This document shows positions 26,170-35,836 of a DNA stretch of 49,741 nt, piece by piece. Every line of letters starts with the position of its first letter. Position 1 is the stretch's first letter. The stretch comes from an uncultured Pelagibacteraceae bacterium. Lineage in GTDB: Bacteria > Pseudomonadota > Alphaproteobacteria > Pelagibacterales > Pelagibacteraceae. The notes beneath the pieces were generated by a model. That model saw only the letters and a list, made by a program, of their open reading frames with translations. It was not told the DNA's origin and made no database searches. Both the position numbers and the translations under genes were made by a program. The DNA lies in contig CABZJV010000005.1 of the NCBI GenBank assembly GCA_902526115.1, positions 1 through 49,741 of the forward strand, in the 5' to 3' direction.

Positions 26170-26763
26170 ATGCATCCAGAAATCTTATCCATTATATTAT
26201 TTGGAATAGTTGCCGCGTATACACCAGGACCAAATAATTTCGTAGCATTTTACTCTGGATTTAATTTTGGAATTAAAAGAACCCTCCCCCATATATTTGG
26301 AGTCACATTTGGTTTTCCATTTCTTTTATTATGTATGGCTTTAGGATTGATTAATGTATTTAAAATTTATCCTTTAATTCAAGAAATTTTAAAATATTTA
26401 GGAACATTATTTTTAATTTATTTAGCTTATAAAATCTCATTTTCAGGATATGTAAGTGGAGAAAATAAAAATAGAAATCCCGTAAAATTTATTGAAACTT
26501 TCATTTTTCAGTTCTTAAATCCAAAAGGTGTAATTGCATCAGTAATTGTTGTTTCAACATACATAGATACAGGTGAGAATTTTGTTAACTATACGACTCA
26601 AATAATAATATTAGCTTTGATTGTTTCAGTCACAAGTATCACTCTGTGGACATTCATGGGTAGATTTTTGAGGAAATTTGCGACAAATCAGAAATTTATT
26701 AATTATTTTAATTATGCTATGTCACTGCTTCTTTTATTAAGCATAATAAGTTTTTATTTATAA
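26170..26763 (+). CDS. LysE/RhtB-family exporter
   Basis: 197 residues, nearly all hydrophobic, with about five or six membrane helices. The N-terminal AAYTPGPNNFVAFYSGFNFGIKRTLPHIFG is the conserved first part of the family, and FQFLNPKGVIASVIVV lies in the second half. The family exports amino acids or related small molecules across the inner membrane; substrate unknown. It is separated by 1-2 bases from both neighbours, which are not functionally related in an obvious way. Confidence 0.85.
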   Translation: MHPEILSIILFGIVAAYTPGPNNFVAFYSGFNFGIKRTLPHIFGVTFGFPFLLLCMALGLINVFKIYPLIQEILKYLGTLFLIYLAYKISFSGYVSGENKNRNPVKFIETFIFQFLNPKGVIASVIVVSTYIDTGENFVNYTTQIIILALIVSVTSITLWTFMGRFLRKFATNQKFINYFNYAMSLLLLLSIISFYL

Positions 26764-26764
26764 T

Positions 26765-29434
26765 ATGATACCCGGAAACAAAGATTCTTATAAATCAATT
26801 AAAAAAATTTTAATAGATGGTAAGGAGTACAAATATTATTCTTTAATTGAAGCTGAAAAAAATGGTTTAGAGGGAATATCTAAATTACCAAAATCTTTAA
26901 AAGTATTGCTTGAAAATTTATTAAGATATGAAGATGAATTAAGTGTCACTAAAGCTCAAATAAAAGCTGTAAAGGAATGGTTAAAAACCAAAAAATCTAA
27001 AACTGAAATAGCTTATAGACCAGCAAGAGTTTTACTTCAAGATTATACTGGAATCCCAGCTGTTGCTGATCTAGCGGCAATGAGAGAAGCTGTAAAAGAT
27101 AAGAACAAAGATCCAAACACAATAAATCCATTATCTTCTGTTGATCTTGTAATTGATCATTCAGTTCAAGTTGATCAATCTGCAAAAGCAGACTCTTTTG
27201 AAAAAAATGTTGATATAGAATTTGAAAGAAATGCTGAGAGATATGCTTTTTTAAAATGGGGACAACAAGCTTTTAACAATTTTAGAATAGTGCCTCCTGG
27301 GACTGGAATTTGTCATCAGGTAAATCTAGAATATTTATCTAAAGTAGTTTGGTCAGAGGAATTTAACGGTGATAAATATCTTTTTCCAGATACTCTAGTT
27401 GGTACAGATAGTCATACAACTATGGTTAATGGGCTTTCGGTTTTAGGTTGGGGTGTTGGTGGAATTGAGGCAGAAGCTGGTATGTTAGGTCAACCGATAT
27501 CAATGTTAATACCGGAAGTGATTGGTTTTGAAGTCAAAAATAAAATGCCTGAAGGTACCACTGCAACTGATTTAGTTTTAACAGTTGTTAAGATGTTAAG
27601 AGACAAAGGTGTAGTTGGAAAATTTGTGGAATTTTATGGAGAGGGATTAAAAAATTTAACTCTTGCAGACAGAGCAACTATAGCAAACATGGCTCCTGAA
27701 TATGGTGCCACGTGTGGTTTTTTTCCTATAGATAATGAAACTCTAAAATATTTAAAATTTTCAGGAAGAGATCAACACACTGTTGAAATAGTGGAAAATT
27801 ATGCAAAAGAGCAAGGCTTATGGGCAAGTACTAATATAGAGTTTACAGACACAATTACACTAGATATGTCTACAATTGTACCCACCATTTCAGGTCCTAA
27901 GAGACCGCAAGATAAAGTTTTGTTAACAGATGCACCAAACTCTTTTAAAAAGGTCTTAGAAGAAGCAACTAATAAAAAAGAAAAATCAATTGCAAAAGTA
28001 TCTAAATCTGAATTTGAAATAAAAGATGGTTCTATACTTATTGCAGCAATAACATCTTGCACAAATACCTCTAACCCAAATGTTTTAATTGGTGCAGGAT
28101 TATTAGCAAAAAAAGCAGTTGAGTTTGGGTTAGAAGTTAAGCCTTGGGTCAAAACTTCCTTAGCACCAGGATCACAAGTAGTTACAGATTATTTGGAGAA
28201 GGCAGGTCTAAATAAGTATTTAGATAAATTAGGTTTTAATTTAGTTGGTTATGGATGTACTACCTGTATTGGAAATTCAGGACCTTTAGCTAATAATATT
28301 GTTGAGGCTATCGAAAAAGAGAATATTTATGCAGTATCAGTTTTATCTGGAAATAGAAATTTTGAGGGAAGAATTTCTCCACATATTAAAGCAAATTATT
28401 TAGCATCACCTCCTTTGGTGGTTGCTTACGCATTAGCAGGTCACATGGAATTTGATTTATACAAAGATCCTTTAGGAAAAGATAAAGATGGAAATGACAT
28501 TTATTTAAAAGACATATGGCCTTCAAATGATGAAATTGAAAACACTTTAAAACAATCTTTAAATGCAGAGATGTTTATCAATAGATATTCAAATGTTTCG
28601 GAAGGGCCAAGTCAATGGCAAAAAATTAAAACTGATCGGAGCAGTATTTACAATTGGGATAAAGGTTCTACGTATGTAAAAAAACCACCATTTTTTGACT
28701 CTTTACCAGATGAGCCAGAAGGGTTTAAAGAAATAAAAGATGCACGACCTTTGCTTATATTAGGAGATATGGTTACAACAGATCACATTTCTCCAGCAGG
28801 AAGTATTCAAAAAGATAGTCCAACAGGCGAGTACTTCATGGAGCATCAAATCTTACCTAAAGATTATAATTCATACGGATCAAGGAGAGGGAACCACGAA
28901 GTAATGATGAGAGGAACTTTTGCTAATATTAGAATAAGAAATGAAATGGCCCCAGGAACTGAAGGTGGATATACAAAATTATATCCTGAAGAAAAAGTTT
29001 TATCAGTTTATGATGCAGTAGTGGAATATAAAAAAAGAGGTACTGATTTAGTTGTAATTGGTGGCAAAGAATATGGCACTGGTTCTTCAAGAGATTGGGC
29101 TGCTAAAGGAACAAAGTTGTTAGGAATTAAGGCAGTTATTGCAGAAAGTTTTGAGAGAATTCACAGATCTAATCTAATTGGTATGGGTATTTTACCACTA
29201 CAATTTATAAATGAAATCAATAGAAAAAATTTAAAATTATTAGGTTCAGAACTTATTAGTATTATTGACATTGAAAAAGGAATTAATCCATCAGATGAGG
29301 TGACAGTAGAGATCAAATATGCATCAGGTGAAATGAAAAAAGTTAAAACTTTATGTAGAATAGATACTAAAAATGAACTGGAATATTATAAAAACGGTGG
29401 AATACTTCAGTATGTTTTAAGGAATATGATTTAA
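26765..29434 (+). CDS. acnA: Aconitate hydratase
   Basis: 889 residues, the AcnA/IRP type. The three [4Fe-4S] cysteines are in AITSCTNTSNPNVL and GYGCTTCIGNSGPL. Other fixed elements are the VDLVIDHSVQVDQS stretch, PDTLVGTDSHTTMVNGL, the swivelling C-terminal domain with YGSRRGNHEVMMRGTFANIR and GKEYGTGSSRDWAAKGT. It interconverts citrate and isocitrate in the citric-acid cycle. The start at 26765 lies 1 base after the LysE stop; the next gene begins 1 base after the acnA stop. Confidence 0.97.
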   Translation: MIPGNKDSYKSIKKILIDGKEYKYYSLIEAEKNGLEGISKLPKSLKVLLENLLRYEDELSVTKAQIKAVKEWLKTKKSKTEIAYRPARVLLQDYTGIPAVADLAAMREAVKDKNKDPNTINPLSSVDLVIDHSVQVDQSAKADSFEKNVDIEFERNAERYAFLKWGQQAFNNFRIVPPGTGICHQVNLEYLSKVVWSEEFNGDKYLFPDTLVGTDSHTTMVNGLSVLGWGVGGIEAEAGMLGQPISMLIPEVIGFEVKNKMPEGTTATDLVLTVVKMLRDKGVVGKFVEFYGEGLKNLTLADRATIANMAPEYGATCGFFPIDNETLKYLKFSGRDQHTVEIVENYAKEQGLWASTNIEFTDTITLDMSTIVPTISGPKRPQDKVLLTDAPNSFKKVLEEATNKKEKSIAKVSKSEFEIKDGSILIAAITSCTNTSNPNVLIGAGLLAKKAVEFGLEVKPWVKTSLAPGSQVVTDYLEKAGLNKYLDKLGFNLVGYGCTTCIGNSGPLANNIVEAIEKENIYAVSVLSGNRNFEGRISPHIKANYLASPPLVVAYALAGHMEFDLYKDPLGKDKDGNDIYLKDIWPSNDEIENTLKQSLNAEMFINRYSNVSEGPSQWQKIKTDRSSIYNWDKGSTYVKKPPFFDSLPDEPEGFKEIKDARPLLILGDMVTTDHISPAGSIQKDSPTGEYFMEHQILPKDYNSYGSRRGNHEVMMRGTFANIRIRNEMAPGTEGGYTKLYPEEKVLSVYDAVVEYKKRGTDLVVIGGKEYGTGSSRDWAAKGTKLLGIKAVIAESFERIHRSNLIGMGILPLQFINEINRKNLKLLGSELISIIDIEKGINPSDEVTVEIKYASGEMKKVKTLCRIDTKNELEYYKNGGILQYVLRNMI

Positions 29435-29435
29435 T

Positions 29436-30080
29436 ATGGACGAAGAAGTATCAATTATAAATACTAATACTAGAAATGAAAAAATTAAAAATTTTTTTGT
29501 TAATAATAAAAACAAAATAATTTTTGGAGTTATTATATTACTATTAATAATAATTAGCGCTTATGGTTTTGATAGCTATAAATTAAATAAAAAAAAACAA
29601 ATATCTGATAACTTTAACTTAATTACGATTGAATATGAAAAAAATAATAAACAACAGACAGTCAACGAATTAACACAAATAATAGAAGAAAAGGACCCAA
29701 CATATTCTCCATTATCTTTATATTTCTTAATTGACAACAAGCTCATTGAAGATGAAAAACAGATAAATGAATATTTTGATGTTTTAATTAATCAAACTTC
29801 ATTGAATAACGAAATAAAAAATTTAGTTATTTACAAAAAAGCATTATTTAATGCAGATAAATCCACTGAGGGTGATTTATTAAATATGTTAAATCCACTT
29901 TTTAATTCAAAAAGTGTATGGAAATCACATGCTTTATATTTGATGGCAGAGTATTTTTACTCAAAAGATCAAAATCAGAAAGCTAGAGAATTTTTCAATC
30001 AAATAATCAGTTTAGAAAATTCAAATTCAGATATAAAGTTAGAGGCACAAAAAAGACTGAATAGAGATTTGAGTGATTAG
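29436..30080 (+). CDS. YfgM-like single-pass membrane protein with TPR-like repeats
   Basis: 214 residues. A short cytoplasmic N-terminus is followed by a hydrophobic helix at about residues 27-45 (IIFGVIILLLIIISAYGF) and then a helical periplasmic domain with TPR-like repeats (HALYLMAEYFYSKDQNQKAREFFNQIISLE). The arrangement and its position directly before bamB match YfgM, a partner of the SecYEG/PpiD translocon chaperone network. Sequence similarity is low, so the name rests partly on context. Its last 8 bases overlap the bamB reading frame. Confidence 0.68.
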   Translation: MDEEVSIINTNTRNEKIKNFFVNNKNKIIFGVIILLLIIISAYGFDSYKLNKKKQISDNFNLITIEYEKNNKQQTVNELTQIIEEKDPTYSPLSLYFLIDNKLIEDEKQINEYFDVLINQTSLNNEIKNLVIYKKALFNADKSTEGDLLNMLNPLFNSKSVWKSHALYLMAEYFYSKDQNQKAREFFNQIISLENSNSDIKLEAQKRLNRDLSD

Positions 30081-31371
30081 ATTAATTCTTTTATTAATTA
30101 CGTTAATTTTCACAAATAATTGTTCATTAAACGAAAATTCCAGAATATGGACAGAGAATGACAACGATCTATCTACAAAACCAAATATAAATAAAGTATT
30201 TGAAAAGGATGAGTTAATTGAAATTGAATTCAATCAAGATCTGAAATTAGATCTCTCAAAAATCAAAACAACAAAAAAAATAATTCAAAATTTTAATAAT
30301 CCAGGATCACAATCTTTTGCAGGTGAGTTGAATAAAATTGCAACTTTTAAATTTTCAAAATTAGAAGAAATCAATCAGTTAAATTTTAAGCCAATTTTTT
30401 TACCAAATGGACTTATTTTTTTTGACAAAAAAGGTTCAATAATTAGATATGATGAAAATCAAAAAGTTTTATGGAAAAAAAATCATTATTCAAAATCAGA
30501 AAAAAAATTATATCCAAAATTAAATTTTATTTTACATAAAAATAATATTTTGGTTAGTGATAGTATAGCGAAATATTATTCTGTAAGTTTAGAAACAGGA
30601 GATCTTAATTGGTCTAAAAATAATGTTTATCCATTTAACTCGGAAATAAAAAAATTTAAAAATAAATTCTTTGTGGTAGATTATAAGAATACATTAAGAT
30701 GTTATTTTATAGAGGATGGATCTGAGTGCTGGAATTTACAAACTGAAGACTCTTTTACAGTATCAAATTCAAAATTTTCTCTATTAATTGTAGATGATAT
30801 GATTATCTTTAATAATTCAATTGGAGATATTACGGCTGTGAATTATGAAAACGGTATGATTGCTTGGCAACTACCAACGCAAAGTAGTAGCATTATCAAC
30901 GAAACTTACAATTTTAAAACATCAAAACTTATAACCGACGGTAATTCTATTTATATTTCAAATAACAAAAATGAGTTTTACTCAATTGATGCCAAAACAG
31001 GAAATCTTAATTGGAAAAACAAAATTAATTCTAACGTTACACCAATAATAATTGGGAATTTAATTATCTCGATATCTAATAAAGGTTTTATGAATGTCGT
31101 AGATAAAGATCAAGGAAACATTATTAGAATAACAGATTTTTTTATTGATTATAAAAAGAAAAAAAGAAAAGAAATTTATCCAGTTGGATTTGCAATAGGA
31201 AATAAAAATCTTTATTTAACAAACACGGATGGAAAAATGATTGTAGGCGATTTAGAAAGTGGTGATATTATTAATATTGATAAAGTTTCCTCAAACTTTG
31301 TTTCGAAACCATTTATATTTAATAATAGTTTATTTCTGATAAGAAATGGATCTATTGTTCAGTATAATTAA
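30073..31371 (+). CDS. bamB: Outer-membrane assembly lipoprotein BamB
   Basis: 432 residues from a GTG start that overlaps the previous gene by 8 bases. A short hydrophobic leader ends in TNNC near residue 17, an imperfect lipobox. The rest is a beta-propeller with repeating PQQ-type motifs such as LETGDLNWSK, ENGMIAWQLPTQS and AKTGNLNWKNKI. BamB binds BamA on the inner face of the outer membrane and helps insert beta-barrel proteins. The YfgM-BamB order is common in proteobacteria; the der GTPase gene that often follows is not here. Confidence 0.82.
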   Translation: MIRLILLLITLIFTNNCSLNENSRIWTENDNDLSTKPNINKVFEKDELIEIEFNQDLKLDLSKIKTTKKIIQNFNNPGSQSFAGELNKIATFKFSKLEEINQLNFKPIFLPNGLIFFDKKGSIIRYDENQKVLWKKNHYSKSEKKLYPKLNFILHKNNILVSDSIAKYYSVSLETGDLNWSKNNVYPFNSEIKKFKNKFFVVDYKNTLRCYFIEDGSECWNLQTEDSFTVSNSKFSLLIVDDMIIFNNSIGDITAVNYENGMIAWQLPTQSSSIINETYNFKTSKLITDGNSIYISNNKNEFYSIDAKTGNLNWKNKINSNVTPIIIGNLIISISNKGFMNVVDKDQGNIIRITDFFIDYKKKKRKEIYPVGFAIGNKNLYLTNTDGKMIVGDLESGDIINIDKVSSNFVSKPFIFNNSLFLIRNGSIVQYN

Positions 31372-31373
31372 AT

Positions 31374-31802
31374 ATGTTTTTAAAAATCTTAGATAAGTTA
31401 GGAAGAAAAAAAGTTGTACTAGATAGAGGGCCATCCCACCCCAAATTTCACGAAGCAAAACCTTGGATGAACAGATACTATATCTTAATGAGGCACCGTC
31501 CTAGATGGTTTCCATTTAACATCTTAATTCATGAAATGTTAGCAGATGATCATGGAGAAGGGGTCCATAATCATACATTCCCTTACATAACAATAGTTTT
31601 ACGTGGTGGATATTGGGAAACATTGAGTACAGGTAAATTTTGGAGAGCTCCTGGCTACATTGGTTTTAGATCAGCAAATAACCTTCACAGAGTAGATCTT
31701 AAGCCAGGCACAAGACCTTTAACTATATTTATATCTGGACCATTTGGATTACGCAAAGGACCAAGATCAGAATATGGTATTGATTTTAAAACAAAGAAAT
31801 GA
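31374..31802 (+). CDS. Small cupin-fold protein
   Basis: 142 residues. EGVHNHTFPYITIVLRGGYWE gives the two histidines and glycine turn of cupin motif 1, and NLHRVDL the histidine of motif 2, so a metal-binding beta barrel is likely. WMNRYYILMRHRPRWFPFNILIHEML before it is not a motif I recognise. The function is unknown; small cupins of this kind can be isomerases, dioxygenases or ligand-binding proteins. It overlaps the ZapE gene by 4 bases (ATGA), so it is translationally linked to it. Confidence 0.7.
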   Translation: MFLKILDKLGRKKVVLDRGPSHPKFHEAKPWMNRYYILMRHRPRWFPFNILIHEMLADDHGEGVHNHTFPYITIVLRGGYWETLSTGKFWRAPGYIGFRSANNLHRVDLKPGTRPLTIFISGPFGLRKGPRSEYGIDFKTKK

Positions 31803-32854
31803 ATTTTAAAAATCTTTTTCAAAATTTTTGTAAAAAAAACAATTTAGAAATAAATTCTTATCAATTAGTAATTGTCGATGAACTTGAAAGTTTTTATAAA
31901 TTAAACTTTAATAAATCAATTTTAAATAAATTTTTCTTAAAAAATAATTCAAAAACAGCTTTTTATTTACACGGTGGTGTTGGTGTTGGAAAAACTATGA
32001 TCCTAAATTTTTTTTTTGATATAGTAGAGCAAAAAAAATTAAGACAACACTTTAATGAATTTATGCTTAGCTTTCATAATTTTGTACATGAAAGAAAAGG
32101 AAAAAATGAGGAAAATGTAATTAATGAATTTGTAAAAAATTTAAAATCACAAACTAAATTGATTTACTTTGATGAGTTTCAAGTAACTAATATTGTTGAT
32201 GCAATGATTCTTGGAAAATTATTTGAGCAAATATTTAAAGAAGACATTAAAATAATTTTTACTTCGAATTCAAAAATATCTGAACTTTATAAAGATGGTC
32301 TTCAAAGAGATCAGTTTAAACCTTTTATAAAAATTATGGAGGAACAATCTGCTGAAGTTGAACTTAAAATAGAGGATGACTACAGAAAATCGAATGATAA
32401 CCAAAAACAGAGATATTTTTATCCACTAAATCAAGAGACCAATTTTAGAATAAACAAATTTTTCAGAACTATCACAAAAAATAAAAATCATTTATCTAAA
32501 ACAATTAACGTAAAGGGGAGAGATTTTAAAATAGAAAATTTTTATGAAGGAGTAGCTAGATTTAGTTTTGATGATTTATGTAATCAAAATCTTGGCGCAG
32601 AAGATTATTTAGAAATAATTAAAAATTGCAAATTTATTACTCTTGATAGTATCCCACAATTTAATGATATTAATTCAAATCAACAACAACGTTTTATAAC
32701 TTTAATAGATGTTATATATGACAAAAATATTCCTATAGCAGTAACTGCTGATCAAAATATAGATCAATTCACTTCATCAAGATTATTAGTAAACCCATTT
32801 AAACGAACTATCAGTCGATTATATGAGTTGACATCTATAGAAAAGAATTTATGA
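31799..32854 (+). CDS. zapE: AFG1/ZapE-family ATPase
   Basis: 351 residues. Walker A is HGGVGVGKTMIL near residue 58 and Walker B is LIYFDEFQVTNIVDAMIL, with FTSNSK as sensor. These and the C-terminal RFSFDDLCNQNLGAEDYLEI match the AFG1/ZapE AAA-like family, which acts with the Z-ring at division and with respiratory-protein turnover in mitochondria. Length is normal. Both ends overlap neighbours by 4 bases. Confidence 0.9.
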   Translation: MNFKNLFQNFCKKNNLEINSYQLVIVDELESFYKLNFNKSILNKFFLKNNSKTAFYLHGGVGVGKTMILNFFFDIVEQKKLRQHFNEFMLSFHNFVHERKGKNEENVINEFVKNLKSQTKLIYFDEFQVTNIVDAMILGKLFEQIFKEDIKIIFTSNSKISELYKDGLQRDQFKPFIKIMEEQSAEVELKIEDDYRKSNDNQKQRYFYPLNQETNFRINKFFRTITKNKNHLSKTINVKGRDFKIENFYEGVARFSFDDLCNQNLGAEDYLEIIKNCKFITLDSIPQFNDINSNQQQRFITLIDVIYDKNIPIAVTADQNIDQFTSSRLLVNPFKRTISRLYELTSIEKNL

Positions 32855-33270
32855 AGCAAGAGTTCTTTAATCTTAAAATAAGTACTACTGGTCAAAAATT
32901 GTATGAATTCACTGATAAGACAATTCAGTGGATTAACAATAATAAATTTAAAAATGGGATGCTTAATTTAAGCATTCAACACACTAGTGCATCTTTAATT
33001 GTTCAAGAAAATGCTGATCCAGATGTTCAAACAGATTTAATAAATTATTTTGATAAATTAGTGCCTATGGACAATAAATTGTATATACACACCACCGAGG
33101 GTAAAGATGATATGCCTGCACATATAAAATCTGCATTAACTAACAATCAAATCTCTCTTAGTATTAAAGATAGTGAATTATTGCTTGGAACTTGGCAGGG
33201 CTTATATTTATTTGAACATCGTTTAGAGCAACAAAATAGAACAATTATTCACCATTTTATTGGTGAATAG
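32851..33270 (+). CDS. yjbQ: YjbQ / UPF0047 family protein
   Basis: 139 residues. LNLSIQHTSASLIVQENADPD, HTTEGKDDMPAHIKSAL and LLGTWQGLYLFEHR are the family's conserved blocks. Proteins of this family have a weak thiamine-phosphate synthase activity that can rescue mutants, and a metal-binding beta-sandwich fold; the natural role is not settled. It is the last gene of the + strand run that began at 25826. Its end forms part of a hairpin shared with the convergent photolyase gene. Confidence 0.9.
   Translation: MKQEFFNLKISTTGQKLYEFTDKTIQWINNNKFKNGMLNLSIQHTSASLIVQENADPDVQTDLINYFDKLVPMDNKLYIHTTEGKDDMPAHIKSALTNNQISLSIKDSELLLGTWQGLYLFEHRLEQQNRTIIHHFIGE
33246..33269 (+). terminator. Hairpin at the convergent yjbQ/phrB junction
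   Basis: TATTCACC (33246-33253) and GGTGAATA (33262-33269) form a perfect 8-bp stem with an 8-base loop, inside the last codons of yjbQ. GAACTTTTATTT follows on the + strand. The phrB stop lies 7 bases away, so this is the only available terminator between the two genes. The T tract is poor, so a moderate call. Confidence 0.45.
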
Positions 33271-33275
33271 AACTT

Positions 33276-34694
33276 TTATTTCTTAAGTGACTGAAAAGCT
33301 TCTAGAGCAGCAGCTCTTGCTTTTTCGTGTATCACTATAGGTTTAGGATAATCTTTACCAATTATAGTTTTAATTGCTTCTTGGTATTTAATCTCCATTT
33401 CCCAAGGTTTATGAATAAATTTATTAGGCACTTTATTTAATTCAGGTACCCATTTCTTCACATACAGTCCTTCTTTATCAAATTTTTCTCCCTGTAAAAT
33501 CGGATTAAATATTCGAAAGTATGGGGCAGCATCAGCTCCACAACCAGCAACCCATTGCCATTGCGCTACATTATTTGCTTTATTAAAATCTAATAAACAA
33601 TTTCTAAAATGCTTTTCACCCTCTGTCCAATTTATTCTTAAATGTTTAACAAGAAAGGAACCAACTACCATTCTAATTCTGTTATGCATCCATCCTGTTT
33701 CGTATAATTCTCTCATCCCAGCATCAACAATAGGATAGCCCGTCATTCCTGATTTCCATGCTTTTAAGAACTTTTCATTTTTTATCCAAGGAAATCTATC
33801 AAATTCTTTTCGATAATTTCCTTTTAAAAATTCTGGAAAATAATTAATTAGACTATGTGCAAACTCACGCCAACCCAGTTCATTGATATATTTCCTGTAT
33901 CCTGTTCCTTTAGATTTAATTTCATTACATTTTTGCCAGATAGTACTTACATGAATTTGACCATGTTTAATGTATGGAGATAATTTTGACGTACCTTCGA
34001 TTGATGGATAGTCTCTAGCTGTTCCATAATCTTTTATTCTCTTATCGATTAAATCATTTAGAACTTTTTTAGATTCATTTTCAGAAACTTTCCAGTATTC
34101 TTCAAATTTTTTATACCAATTACTTTTAGGTAAAATATTTTTTGGTTCAATACTATTCTTGAAAAATAAGATTGACTTTGATTTCTTTTTAACAATATAA
34201 TTTTTACTTGGTGGTAAGCTTAAATATTTTTGTTCAGCGTTTCTCCAGAATGGAGTAAATACTTTAAAAGGTGTTCCATCATTTTTGGTTACTTCTTGGA
34301 ATTCATTTAAAATATTCCCCTTAAAATATTTAAACTCTATATCGTTTTTTAAAAAAGTATCTCTTATTTGTTTACCTTTGGCAATTACATCTGGCTCATA
34401 TATTTTATTCCAATAAATTGAAAAATTATCCTTTTTTTTTATTTTTGAAAGTACATCCAGCTCATCTCCTTCTAATATTTGGAGATTAATTTTATATTTA
34501 GATAATTCCAACTTAAAAACTTCTAAAGATTTATAAAGCCACCATTTTTGTGCTTCACGTTTTTTATCAAAATCTACTTTATTATAAATGAATAGAGCAA
34601 TGACACTTTCATGATTTTGACTGGCGTAAGAAAGTGCGGGATTTCTTTCAATTCTAAAATCTTCCCTTAACCAGAATATTGCGTTTTTTGTCAT
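33276..34694 (-). CDS. phrB: Deoxyribodipyrimidine photolyase (class I CPD type)
   Basis: 472 residues. The N-terminal half is the antenna-binding domain (FWLREDFRIERNPALSYA). The FAD domain has SKLSPYIKHGQIH, GWREFAHSLINYFP, WMHNRIRMVVGSFLVKHL and the long AQWQWVAGCGADAAPYFRIFNP, including the tryptophans of the electron-transfer chain. It repairs UV-made pyrimidine dimers using blue light, which fits a surface-ocean organism. It is the last gene of the - strand run; 7 bases separate it from the lyase-like gene upstream. Confidence 0.95.
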   Translation of the reverse strand: MTKNAIFWLREDFRIERNPALSYASQNHESVIALFIYNKVDFDKKREAQKWWLYKSLEVFKLELSKYKINLQILEGDELDVLSKIKKKDNFSIYWNKIYEPDVIAKGKQIRDTFLKNDIEFKYFKGNILNEFQEVTKNDGTPFKVFTPFWRNAEQKYLSLPPSKNYIVKKKSKSILFFKNSIEPKNILPKSNWYKKFEEYWKVSENESKKVLNDLIDKRIKDYGTARDYPSIEGTSKLSPYIKHGQIHVSTIWQKCNEIKSKGTGYRKYINELGWREFAHSLINYFPEFLKGNYRKEFDRFPWIKNEKFLKAWKSGMTGYPIVDAGMRELYETGWMHNRIRMVVGSFLVKHLRINWTEGEKHFRNCLLDFNKANNVAQWQWVAGCGADAAPYFRIFNPILQGEKFDKEGLYVKKWVPELNKVPNKFIHKPWEMEIKYQEAIKTIIGKDYPKPIVIHEKARAAALEAFQSLKK

Positions 34695-34701
34695 AGAAGT
34701 T

Positions 34702-35835
34702 TTATTTTCTGCCTTTAGATAGCAGTTGTTTGTAAAGCTTTACATCTGCATTACCTTCGCAGCCAATTATTAGAACATTTGATTTTTCACTTAATTCAAT
34801 CAGTTTCCTGGTTTTGGAGTTATTACAAACACTTACTAGACTTATAATGCCTGGTGTAGAACACTCTCCTCCAATAATTGAATTTTTACTTAACTTTTTG
34901 TCTTTTAATAGAGCCACTGTTTTAGCAACATTTTTATCACTTACCGATACACAATAATTGCTTGCTTTTTTTAAAATTTGCCAAGGAATATAAGACATTT
35001 CATTACACGACATTCCGCCCATGATACTTTCTTTTTTAATTTTAATTTTTTTTAGTTTACGGCTCTTAATACTTTGAAGTACACAATCTGCTCTATCGGG
35101 TTCAACAATTATAATTTTTGGAATTCTTTTAAAATATTTCGCAACACCAGCGACTACACCAGCAGCCATGCCTCCTACACCAGCTTGTAAAAAAATATGA
35201 GTTATATATTGATTAGTTTGTTTTGATATCTCTTTAATCATTAAGGAATATCCTGCCATTGTAAGCTGTGGAACTAGTTTATAATTTTTTGTTGAAACAT
35301 CTTGGACAATTTTCCAACTGTTTTTCTTTGATAATTTTTTACACTCATTGAGTGAGCTCTCGTAGTCTCCTTTAACTCTTATCACTTCAGCACCAAATTT
35401 CTTAATTTCATTAACTCTTGTTTCACTAACATATTGACTAACAAATATTTTACACTTTAAACCTAATCTTTTAGCACCCCATGCAACTGATCTACCATGG
35501 TTGCCTGCAGTAGCTGAAGATATAATTATATTTTTTTTTCCTTTAGAAATTTTCTCAACAGCATAAGCCCCACCTAAAGCTTTAAAAGATTTTAAATGAA
35601 ATCTCTTTGACTCATCTTTATAAAAAACATTTTTAAGTTTTAAATTTTTTTTTAACTTATTGAGTGATAGTAAAGGGGTAACTTTATAATTTTTCCAACC
35701 GGAAACTGATTTATAAGCGTTACCAAGTGATTTCGATGAGACAAATTTTAGAACATAACTTCTGTTAAAAATATAATCTTTATTGGATAAAAATTTTGTA
35801 AACTTCCAATGTCTAATACTTTTAGAACTTGTCAC
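34702..35835 (-). CDS. Diaminopropionate ammonia-lyase-like PLP enzyme (fold type II)
   Basis: 377 residues. The PLP lysine is in RFHLKSFKALGGAYAV, and SATAGNHGRSVAWGAKRLGL, FLQAGVGGMAAGVVAG, VEPDRADCVLQSI, IMGGMSCNE and IIGCEGNAD follow in the order seen in diaminopropionate ammonia-lyase. That enzyme splits 2,3-diaminopropionate into pyruvate and two ammonia. Threonine/serine dehydratases are more distant. It starts 1 base after the GlnT-like gene, so it is probably co-expressed with the methylamine cassette. Whether diaminopropionate or a methylated analogue is the substrate is not known. Confidence 0.75.
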   Translation of the reverse strand: MTSSKSIRHWKFTKFLSNKDYIFNRSYVLKFVSSKSLGNAYKSVSGWKNYKVTPLLSLNKLKKNLKLKNVFYKDESKRFHLKSFKALGGAYAVEKISKGKKNIIISSATAGNHGRSVAWGAKRLGLKCKIFVSQYVSETRVNEIKKFGAEVIRVKGDYESSLNECKKLSKKNSWKIVQDVSTKNYKLVPQLTMAGYSLMIKEISKQTNQYITHIFLQAGVGGMAAGVVAGVAKYFKRIPKIIIVEPDRADCVLQSIKSRKLKKIKIKKESIMGGMSCNEMSYIPWQILKKASNYCVSVSDKNVAKTVALLKDKKLSKNSIIGGECSTPGIISLVSVCNNSKTRKLIELSEKSNVLIIGCEGNADVKLYKQLLSKGRK

Positions 35836-35836
35836 T